From contig CM030841.1 in NCBI GenBank assembly GCA_018105865.1, positions 9,557,729 to 9,621,728 of the forward strand: a stretch of 64,000 bases of DNA, given 5' to 3'. This document shows positions 55,108-64,000 of this stretch, one piece after another. Both the position numbers and the translations under genes were made by a program. Under the pieces are notes generated by a model, which ran no database searches, was not told where the DNA came from, and worked only from the letters and a program-made list of their open reading frames with translations. The DNA is from Metaphire vulgaris. Taxonomy: Eukaryota > Annelida > Clitellata > Crassiclitellata > Megascolecidae. The first letter of the stretch is position 1. The number at the start of each line of letters is the position of its first letter.

Positions 55108-58100
55108 CTAGAACAACAATTAAACAAATTAGTTTTCTGTGGTTTATAAATAGTTATGGGTCAACTGATAATAGTTACATTAGAGATATGCAACATCTAG
55201 GGAGCATTCAAATTTAACAACTTCTACACAAGACATCAGAGAATTCTCAAAACAACAATTGAATGAAATGTCATCTAAGCAAAGCTGTTAAGAAAATAAT
55301 GAAGCATGAAACTTCTGTGAAAAGTCAAGATCATTGACAGCCAACAAATGATAAAACATGCAAAGGAACAAATGCCTTAAACTTTTGAGCAATGATTGCA
55401 AAACATGCATTTAGTGCCACAGTATACTAATAACATTATATGTTTTAGCCGAATGTAAAGTCTTGCTAAAGAGTGACACAGCACAGAATATGAGCATACT
55501 AGCATACCAATGGCTAGACCGGCCAAAAACGCAGCACCAAGGCTTGTCATATCCATGTGCCGAGGACGATCAATTTTTCTTCCAGTCAAATTTGAAACCA
55601 TTTGAACAAGAAAACCGTTATTACAAACACCACCGTCGCATCTTAATTAATCAAACAATAAAATATTAAATTCATACCACAACACATGATAAAGTCCGGC
55701 AAATTTTATAATAATCAGATGATAATATTAAGGCTTAGTAGTAATTACCGGTATATACAAATTTAGCACAATGACTCCAAATTCTCTAAGGGTGAACTAC
55801 AGATTTTCTTTGATATTGCAGTACAATGCAGGAGCTCCAAAAATCCTGCAGTTTGTAGAAAAGCGCATAGCATTTTATTATTTAAAAAGTCAGAAGTTTA
55901 AAAATCAGGAATAAATTAGCCACAGAAGCAAAATAAACACTAACTTGATCAGTGGTGACAAAGGAGTATTTGTTTCTCTAAGAACAGTCTCGTAAAGTAA
56001 TTCAAAGCGATAACACAGAGAGTCAAGAATGGCACGAATCATATACTCTCTAGTTGTTTCTAGTGTAAGACCAATCATCAGACTAGATGCTTTATCATCA
56101 TTGACAGGCATCTGGAATAATGAACAAAAATAATTCAAATTCATTCACAACCAGCTTCTACTTCTCAAGATTCGTTAATATCATCAAACAACATGCAGCA
56201 TATCTAATAAATAATTTGTCTGAGATACTGAAAAAAACCAACACATGTTAGACTGTAGATAAGGGCAACATTATACAGGTACATGCAGCATATACATTAA
56301 TTAATTATCAATGGTGTTCAGCTTCATTATGGTTGCCAGCCAAAATAAACCAAACAGGCCATTTCGTTTGTCGACATCATCACTATGAATCAGCATCTTT
56401 AACATTCCGGAATAATAAAACTGAATAAATATTTGATATAAATCATATTCAGAAAAGACACCTGAAGTCCACTGAAAGCAGGAACAAAATATACACCTCC
56501 AGAATCACCCAATGAAGTTGCAATCTGCTCAGTCTCTTCAACCTTTTCAAACAGACCTATAAATAATCAGAAAAGATATGTAAATATAATTACTCTAAAT
56601 TTGGAGAAAAATAAAACCATCAAACAGTAGAAACAACAATCACAGTACATAGACACATAATTGTTGTTTTTGTGCCTAATAAATGGACCAGTGAAAGTTG
56701 ATTAATAATTAGTTGAATAATGATTAATCAGGGACTATTTGCTACGCTCTATAAATGCATAAAACAGTGAAACCCAACAGAATGATGATGAGTGTAATTC
56801 ATGGAAAATCAGCAAATGCAGAACCTTAATTCAATGGTTCATATGATTAACAAATCCAACATGTTTTTTACTTAAATATTTCAGATACCATTTCCTCACA
56901 AGTAAACTGGTGAATTAAAACAGTCAAAACAAGCAAGCCTGTCAATAATTTTTTAAAATCTGGATAATTTAGCTAACATTTTTGCTCTAAAGCTCATATA
57001 ATGACAAAAACTTAATCAAAAGTAACTATTACTTAACTGCTAAATTTTAAATAGTTAATCATCAAGGTAAATTTAATTTGAGTCATAATATTTCAAGTGA
57101 AAACATAATTCAAATTGGTCTCATTTTTAGCACACAAAATTTAGAAAGGACAGCACACTATATCATAGATAAAACATGTACCAGTATTTCTTTTTTCTTC
57201 TTCGTGTGTCTTCCTCTATCAGAGGGTTGACAGTAATTTTCCTCCAATTCTCTCTATCTTCTGCCACTCTTTTTTAGGCTAAATAATTTTCTGTGTTTGT
57301 CCAGTCAAAGATGTCGTCCATCGAGCTTCTTCTTGCTCATCCTCTTCCTCTTGTTCCTTCTATTCTGCCTTCCATTATTATTATTCACTATTACATTGCT
57401 AGGTTACGTACTTACAGATCATAAATAAAACACATACCTACAGATCGAGCCCATTCCAAACATCGTCCAGTATCTGATGCATAGCCTTCAGACAAATAAA
57501 TGCATTCATCTCCCATCTTCCATCCAATTAGAGGATAAAGGCCTACAATGTGGATGCCATTTGATGTACATATTAAATGAAAAAACAGTTCATAAGCTGT
57601 GAACCCAATAGTGAAGTCTTCTTTAATCGTGAAAAATAACGAATTTTTGGTTTTCTAGTACTTTCCAAAAGTCAGAGAGTATTCATCATCATCAGTGTTT
57701 CTGTCTCTCGACAGGTCCAGGTATCCAGTTTCTTCACTCCGATCGATTGCTTGCTTCTTCTTTGAGTTCCTGATATCCTTTATTCATCATCCACTCCAAC
57801 ATCATCTTTCTCGGTCTACCTCTCACTCTCTTTCCCTCCATTTTTCCTTCGATTATTGTTCTTAGTAGAGAGTCATGCCGGAGGACATGTCCCATCCAAT
57901 TTCTCTGCATTTTCCGGATTGTATCTATCAGGCTTCTTTCTTCCTCTATCTCCTTCATGACTTCCTCGTTTGTCTTATGCTCTGTGTATTTTACTTTTAG
58001 CATTTTCCTCCAAATCCACATTTCAAAAGCCTCTAATCGTTTTATATCTTCCTTTCTCATTGTCCACGTCTCCGCCCCATACAACGCCACACTCCATATC

Positions 58101-58960
58101 AATGTTTTTACCAATCTCTTTTTTAGGTTTAGTTTTAGTTTACTTTGCATCAGCTCCTTTCTCCTGTAAAAAGCTTCCTTTGCTATTGCTATACGTCTTC
58201 TTATCTCTTTATTGCATCTGGCATCAGTTGTTATCAGATGATAAAGGTGAGAATAGAGGGAGAACTGAGTGAATCGTGTATGATTGGGAGAGGAGTAAGG
58301 CAGGGATGTCCACTGTCACCGCTGTTGTTTAACATATACATCGAAGAATTAGTAAAAGAGGCGATGGAGAATACAGATGAGGGAGTAAAAGTCGGAGGAG
58401 TACTACAAAAGGCGCTGCGCTTCGCAAGACGATCAGGCCATGCTAGCAAGCAATCAAAAAGAGCTTCAGGAAGTAATGGATAAACTGATACAAGTGTCAG
58501 AAAAGTATGGAATGAGAATCAATACAAAAAAAGTTATGGTAATAAGTAAAAAAGAAGGAATGAGAGTAGACATAAAGGTTTATGGACAGATCACAGAGCA
58601 AGTGAAGGAATTTAGCTATCTAGGAAGTCTGATAACAACTGATGCCAGATGCAGAGAGATTAGAGATTCTAAAACTATAAGCTGATTCAAAACAGCTCAA
58701 ACTTGAAAATGAGAGGAACGATTTACCGGCGACCGATGTGTGTGGTTTATTTCCGGTGTTGCAATCTATGAACGTCCCTGTCCCCATAGTGCACTTAACA
58801 TCACCGACATTGAAGCAACACTGACCAAACATGGCACCCTGCTGATCAGCAACCTAACATTGTAATAGTGGCATCATATTATTTATTTACTTTAGTGTGT
58901 TCAAGCAGTCTATTGTGGCTGAGTTACCACATTAAACTTGTTGTTATTGTTATTGTTGCT

Positions 58961-59015
<55 letters not shown>

Positions 59016-60812
59016 TCAATGCCAGCAGACAGATCAAAACTCCAAACTAAACCATCACAAGTTTTCTGTATATTAGAGACACCAGTTTGATGAGTCAATT
59101 TTTCGGAAAATACGTGATACTCAGAAGTCCTAAATATGTGGGGAGAAAATGCGAATATTTCCCATTTATGCACCTAAATTTCACATTTATGCACTGCCTA
59201 TTTGCATAGAGGAAAAGGGCTGACAAGCAAAAATAAGGCCATCCAAACTGGTGCTGATCCTCTGTAAGTCTATTAAATCTATGTTAAATTTATGCCTACA
59301 TTAGGAAACTAGCAAAGAATCCTATATATGTGACGAAAATAGTGAAAAATGCGGATAAAATTGGTGCATAGCACACACACACACACACACACATGCAGAA
59401 ATTGCATATGCAAAAAAACGAAAGAAATGCAGCGTGTTCAAAATGTCTAAAATATGCAAACACATATGCACATAATTGCATTAAACTGGCAGCCCTATTA
59501 CCAGTATATAGACTTACAGTAGGCAGCACAGTACAATGGAGAGAATAATCCTTTCAAATGACTGGTGAGAAACACTATGTTACAACACTTTCACACTACA
59601 CACACCACACAACACACACACAAAGTAGAAGGAAACAGAGGGTGTGGAAGACCAAGAAAAAAATGGATGGATAACATCAATGAGGATCTGGAGACAAAGA
59701 GCATGACGATCGTAAAAAGATGCAGATTAACTCAAGATAGAGCAAAGTGGAAATGTTTCATATCTAACCTTTGTCGTCATGCAGGCAGAAGGTGAAGATG
59801 ACGAAACAGTCACATCAAGAAACATATGAAAACTGGAATTCTATTAAGAGTATAATGTAGTACTCATACCAGACATTATTAAATCAGTGTGTAGGCTCAA
59901 AGCCTATGGTATGTGTGTTAGATGTCAGACACTAACTTACTGATCTACAGTTCAACGATCCCTTATGGCGCTTCTTACTTTGTTGTGAATATCTTTCGGT
60001 AGTTATAAATTCATTAAACTAAATATATTTTTACACATAAACGTCATATAATACATAATCTGTAAGACCGATTCAGTCATTCTTCAAGAATGTGTAGTTT
60101 TACTAAGCATCAGCTACACAGCTCACTTATTTAAGTACGATACTGGTATACAAAAAAATGCAAGAAAGAGCTAAAGAAGGGAAAAAACAAGGATGGACTC
60201 ACAATAGCTGTGATTGGTATTGGAGCACCAAATAGATCTGGAACACATTCACCAAAAAAACCACTGAAAATAACATTCAACAGAAATTTAAAACAGTAAG
60301 GAGATACAGTAAATCTAAATCACAACTCAACCACAAGACAATGATAATAATAATTTTCTAACAATGAAAGTAATGAAGAAAATAAAATAAGTATTGTGAA
60401 ATGCTGCAAACAGAAACCAAACAGATTTAAAATAAACCAAGTTAAAGAGTGTAAATAGTGTAAGTTGAAGAGTGTACCGTAAATATAATTATTACAATTT
60501 TTTAATAAGATACCTATTGATGGAAACTTTGTTCCCTTTCGGTATCTTTTTCAGCCATTGTGTTACTACTTTTGACTAAATGATAGAATTACATGTATTT
60601 AACCTTAAATGTTTCTTCTTTAAAATTAAAAGCTACTCATTATTGATGATCAATATGTTAAATAAGTACATCTGTTAAATATTTAAAATTGATTCGATCA
60701 ATGTAAATTTTGCAAAAGTAATCTGAGTTGCATTAGAAATAAACAAATGTTGAATTGAATTATAAGCAAAAAAAATTAATGTCAAAATGTAATAATCAAG
60801 ATGGAACAAACA

Positions 60813-60874
<62 letters not shown>

Positions 60875-63405
60875 CACACATGACATAATGCTTTACTAAA
60901 ATATCACTAACCTAGTGTCTTTTATTGGAGGCAAGATATGCAATGGAACACCAACAACACCAGACACTACTGTACTCCACTCCATCTAGACAAGTCAATA
61001 ATATACCGGTAACTATAAAGGATGGACAAGGGTGTCACAGATTACAGGATCTATATTTGGGCATGTTCTGAAGTTAAAAATATAACTTTACAAAAATCTA
61101 AAGGAGAAAGAAATTGAAAGTGGCACAGTAGAGATATTTGACCCACAAAATAGTCAACATTTTAACTTTTAGCAAAAAACTTGCATTATACACTCCTGAT
61201 GAATTCTGTGGGCCCACAAGAGAGGTCAACCACCTGTTTTCTGAGCCAAAAATTCATGACTTAACTAAGCAACAGGTTATGCAATTACTCATCAAACTTT
61301 GGTAAAATAACCTCTTCGGTTTAGGTTACAGCACCTATACAAAGCAACCATACAATATTATACAAATAAGGATGTTTGGAAGAGTGTACCGGTAATTCTA
61401 CCAAAATGATCCAACTGACTTCAAATCAGTGAGAATTCTCCTGAAAAAAACTCAGCATGTCATCATCATCATTGTCATCACACTCCATAGTCCATAAGGA
61501 CCGTTGGACCCAACGGTGGAGAAGTGCTCGTCCATGGTCCTTTCCTTTCTTTGGGCATGTGTTGGCTTCCCTTACGTCAACCATAATGCCATCATTTATC
61601 ATCCAACTTAGAGGGATTTGAGCAAAAGCCTTTGGCTCAAACAGTGCTGAATAGCCTAATTCTAGCTTGCCAGAACATTTAAAATGGATGACACAAGAAT
61701 GACCTACCTGGTACGGATCATAAAGACCAGTGGTACTGGCACAACTGTAGTCAGTAGCCCATATTTTATGCCCAGTCAGTTGCCATAACAGATAAGTGTC
61801 AATGTTTGCAAACATAACTTGCTTCTCTGCCAACCTCTTTCTTAGCTAAAGCACAGAATTTATGTTTAAAAACCTACATTCATCAGTACATTTAAACAAA
61901 GCATTTGTCTAAAATTTCGGTATAAACTTCGTGAAACTTGACTACCGGTATTTAAAAGTGCAAATACATGATCTATCATGAAAACATCTATCAAAATCAT
62001 CTTTCCACCCACATAGGTGATTTCACCCCACTACTTTATCCAGCTATGCTTGCATTCTCCCAACAAAGGTTACGCTTTTCAAGCAGTGCAATGCAGTGGT
62101 AATGTATCAAGATTGCTCCCTTGGCGATGTGACATGATTTGTTCAAATTTTGCTTGTATTTAGTACAATACTTGCATTATGATAGCCATGCCATAGAAGT
62201 TGATTTGACTGACATGTATACTCATTTACTTATTAAACAAACTACATCAAATACCATATCAACAACCTTTAATAATCCCTTAGATGGTGGTACAGCATAC
62301 TAACAAACTGTAGCTTCACCTATAAACAAACTCATCCAGAATTTCCTCTGAACTTTAGGGAATCAATTTGTACAAACAATATTTTGATCTGCTCACAATA
62401 ACCTTTAATGACAACGACCTTTGACCATTCATAAAGTCAAAACTACCAGTACACTACAGATTTGCTGTCTCGTCAGTTTTAAACATGACAAATCAATCAT
62501 CAGTAGCCTTATTAAGGCATGTTGAGGTTTTAAATGTCAATGAAAGAAAGAAATTTTGCATTGTCCTATTTACAATTACAAGAAAATGAACACAAATTAA
62601 TTAGAATTTACCGATTCATTGTTGTCAATCATCCATTTTAGTCTCATAGTAACCTGAAATAAAATCACTGCACCTGATAAGCTTAAAAACAAGAATAATA
62701 AAGATGCATATTTCACATTTTTCACCATACTACTTTTATTATTTTATCATTGAAGTCTGCCTACCGTGCTGTTTACAAGCAAACAAGTGGATTATTATTT
62801 CAATGTCAATTTCAAAATGTGGGTCTCTAGTTTTTTGGCCATATTTCAGCAAACACTAAAGATATCAGCATGAAATTTGACAATTACATCAGAAACATTC
62901 CCAGGTATATGGCCTATAAATTTCATTTTAATCGCTATACACTCGGCCAAGATATTAAATATCATAAAGGGGCCAGTTTTTACTTGTTCACCCTGTAGAT
63001 ACAGTCATGATATGACTCTATTAATCAAACACATAAAGAACTAAATAAATGAAAAAATACATAAATTAATAAATGAAAATTAAAACATAACCTACAAAAA
63101 TTAAGTATGACTTTGATATCACTCATAAATACAGCAGGAATATTAAGTATATATCATGTAAAGCAATATGTCCATAAACAGTCATGGCACATATACATTT
63201 GCTGTGTGCAATACATATGTGTGACTTATAGTACGTCTACAAGGCCAGCGCACCCCTGGTTATCATTCAATCAGAAAAGGCAAACAAGCATAGTATATAT
63301 ATACACAGTGAATACCTGTGCTGATTTAAATCGAAGAGCTGAGGCTGCAAGGAAACGTGCTTTTCGTGTCATATAGTAGAGCATTTTTGATCCACCATTA
63401 AAGGC
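54950..63405 (-). CDS. GK5: Glycerol kinase 5-type FGGY kinase, 3' eleven exons (partial; introns included in span)
   Basis: Eleven exons join in phase to 1191 nt, 396 residues plus stop. Human GK5 has 529, so roughly the first 130 residues lie beyond the right edge or were not found. FGGY kinases phosphorylate sugars or polyols with ATP; GK5 is the divergent glycerol kinase of animals. Landmarks in order: A-R-F-L-A-A-S-A-L-R-F, I-D-T-Y-L-L-W-Q-L-T-G, A-S-T-T-G-L-Y-D-P-Y, V-A-D-Q-Q-G-A-M-F-G (substrate/nucleotide hinge), M-G-T-G-T-F (phosphate loop), Y-P-L-I-G-W-K-M-G, F-V-P-A-F-S-G-L, D-G-G-V-C-N-N-G-F and I-D-R-P. No frameshift or missing key motif was seen. Convergent with CPTP. Confidence 0.93.
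55508..55641 (-). CDS. GK5: GK5 exon
   Basis: AATTAAG|ATGCGA to CCATTG|GTATGC, 134 nt; D-G-G-V-C-N-N-G-F-L-V-Q-M and I-D-R-P, then S-L-G-A-A. Confidence 0.92.
55945..56111 (-). CDS. GK5: GK5 exon
   Basis: ATTCCAG|ATGCCT to GATCAA|GTTAGT, 167 nt; I-G-L-T-L-E-T-T-R-E-Y-M-I-R-A-I-L-D-S. Confidence 0.92.
56462..56556 (-). CDS. GK5: GK5 exon
   Basis: TTATAG|GTCTGT to CTTCAG|GTGTCT, 95 nt; G-G-V-Y-F-V-P-A-F-S-G-L. Confidence 0.92.
57438..57542 (-). CDS. GK5: GK5 exon
   Basis: TTGTAG|GCCTTT to TGTAG|GTATGT, 105 nt; L-Y-P-L-I-G-W-K-M-G and D-T-G-R-C-L-E-W-A. Confidence 0.92.
57683..58237 (-). mobile_element. LINE 3' segment (normal orientation) of a twin-primed insertion
   Basis: The minus strand runs from L-I-T-T-D-A-R-C-N-K-E-I through W-S-V-A-L-Y-G-A-E-T-W-T, W-I-W-R-K-M, W-M-G-H-V-L-R-H and G-R-P-R-K-M-M-L to a gatgatgatg 3' tail at about 57683. 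The main C-terminal frame (57734-58150) is 138 codons without a stop. Confidence 0.9.
58238..58653 (+). mobile_element. LINE 5' segment, inverted
   Basis: The plus strand encodes the RT domain upstream of the neighbouring segment: R-G-V-R-Q-G-C-P-L-S-P-L-L-F-N, then a frameshift by one extra A in the F-A-D-D region (about 58425), then N-T-K-K-V and Y-L-G-S-L-I-T-T-D-A-R-C. Both segments end at the same element position, so 58213-58237 and 58629-58653 are inverted copies of each other. Confidence 0.9.
58727..58853 (-). CDS. GK5: GK5 exon: DQQ and MGTGTF motifs
   Basis: TGTTAG|GTTGCTG to GTCGCCG|GTAAAT, 127 nt; contains V-A-D-Q-Q-G-A-M-F-G and C-T-M-G-T-G-T-F-I-D. Confidence 0.93.
58964..59016. 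repeat. (AAT)n microsatellite
   Basis: Pure AAT repeat in a GK5 intron; the poly-Asn/poly-Ile frames are artefacts. Confidence 0.95.
59600..59800 (+). mobile_element. LINE C-terminal remnant in GK5 intron
   Basis: Plus-strand G-C-G-R-P-R-K-K-W-M-D-N-I, then L-T-Q-D-R-A-K-W-K and C-R-H-A-G-R-R-stop, the tail of a non-LTR polyprotein, preceded by CA-rich sequence. Confidence 0.65.
60203..60263 (-). CDS. GK5: GK5 exon
   Basis: TTTTCAG|TGGTTT to GCTATT|GTGAGT, 61 nt; L-F-G-A-P-I-P-I-T-A-I, just before the V-A-D-Q-Q exon. Confidence 0.9.
60813..60872. repeat. (TA)n microsatellite
   Basis: Pure TA repeat in a GK5 intron. Confidence 0.95.
60912..60985 (-). CDS. GK5: GK5 exon
   Basis: TGTCTAG|ATGGAG to CACTAG|GTTAGT, 74 nt; G-V-P-L-H-I-L-P-P-I-K-D-T. 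Confidence 0.9.
61708..61845 (-). CDS. GK5: GK5 exon
   Basis: GCTTTAG|CTAAGA to TACCAG|GTAGGT, 138 nt; I-D-T-Y-L-L-W-Q-L-T-G and T-D-Y-S-C-A-S-T-T-G-L-Y-D-P-Y. Confidence 0.93.
62612..62653 (-). CDS. GK5: GK5 exon
   Basis: ATTTCAG|GTTACT to GAATCG|GTAAAT, 42 nt; V-T-M-R-L-K-W-M continues the family segment from the previous exon. Confidence 0.88.
62797..62997 (+). repeat. Solo mariner-like 3' end
   Basis: About 200 bp closely matching 926-1122 (caatgtcaatttcaaaatgtgggtc ... tatcataaagggg), ending CACCCTGTA. No transposase sequence precedes it. Confidence 0.75.
63316..63405 (-). CDS. GK5: GK5 exon (first one in window)
   Basis: GGTTTAG|GCCTTT to GCACAG|GTATTC, 90 nt; encodes R-K-A-R-F-L-A-A-S-A-L-R-F-K. 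Upstream exons were not identified in 63406-64000. Confidence 0.88.
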
Positions 63406-64000
63406 CTAAACCAAAACTGAAGAAATGAACATTTAAAATCTGCAAAATATTACTCAAACACCAATTCCAAGATACTTTAGCAATTCTAAGTTTGTTCAAA
63501 GCTTCATCTAGAAAACCCAGAACAGCAGCTTGCTTGTCTGGCTGATGACATCGAAGAAGAGGTCTTAAGTGTCAAAGCAAAAATGAAATGCTGTATAGAA
63601 AAATCTTGGTGCTTGAATCTATGAAAAATACCGTTAAGTTACAGCACAATCACAAACTCTGAAGTGAATAAGGCACTGTCCAGAAATGCCCAAAATAAAA
63701 AGTGAAGCCTTTTCTATGTCCAACCTTCATCGTCATTTGGTGCACTGCTGGGTCATTTCCTAGAGACTTAGATGCACCACAGAAGTTGATTGCTTGGCAA
63801 TCACGTCACTCTAACGTCTCTTAATAACCTTGATGTCTCTTTAAATTTCTTTTAAATTGTACAGCATAACTAAAATCTACAACTTCAGCTACAAAGCATT
63901 ATCTAATAATGCAAACAATAAAAAAAATTACAGCCTTTCAACACCCAACTTTCATTAACATGTGTCTGGAAATACCTTTTACAATTTAATATTCGCTCTA
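63406..64000. other. GK5: GK5 intron or upstream, no exon found
   Basis: The next 5' exon must end in phase 0. I found no segment with the expected kinase N-lobe residues. Confidence 0.4.

Noticed and set aside
55463..55669. 68-codon plus-strand frame
   Set aside because: Antisense to the GK5 exon carrying the D-G-G-V-C and I-D-R-P motifs.
1..64000. CRISPR array, bacterial operon or prophage content
   Set aside because: No spaced repeat array or prokaryotic gene arrangement; introns and eukaryotic transposons occur throughout.

Overview
The window is nuclear DNA from an intron-rich, AT-rich animal genome crowded with transposons. Three ordinary metazoan genes with GT-AG introns are present, and a large Ty3/gypsy element of the Gmr1 type (integrase upstream of reverse transcriptase). 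Gmr1-type elements were described from deuterostomes, so an invertebrate deuterostome such as an echinoderm, hemichordate or cephalochordate is the best guess. This is inference; no species marker was found.

Layout. (1) 1-20.4 kb is a transposon scrapyard: a decayed mariner-like end, a non-autonomous Helitron (second, inverted copy at 13.4 kb), a LINE scrap, the complete Gmr1-like LTR element (4008-10892, minus strand), then a dense cluster of about ten short hAT-like elements, most with clear 8-bp target duplications, one inserted inside another. (2) 20.4-23.1 kb has no recognisable gene. (3) 23.1-42.9 kb, minus strand: a 17-exon EMSY orthologue. Its reading frame runs without break from an N-terminal ENT domain into a complete C-terminal bromodomain, which human EMSY lacks. 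Its introns carry TTAA-flanked piggyBac-like elements and LINE pieces. (4) 45.3-50.8 kb, plus strand: a two-exon CPTP (ceramide-1-phosphate transfer protein). Its 4.8-kb intron holds a broken mariner with a foldback element nested inside it, a LINE with a 14-bp target duplication, and a 96-bp identical copy of part of its own second exon. (5) 54.9-63.4 kb, minus strand: eleven 3' exons of a GK5-type glycerol kinase; the gene runs off the right edge. One of its introns holds a LINE with a 5' inversion of the twin-priming kind.

EMSY and CPTP are divergent, with 2.4 kb between their start codons; CPTP and GK5 are convergent. The three products are unrelated in function (chromatin/repression, sphingolipid transfer, glycerol phosphorylation), so the neighbourhood shows no pathway logic. 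Exon limits were set by hand from splice consensus, reading-frame phase and similarity to remembered family features; no alignment was run.
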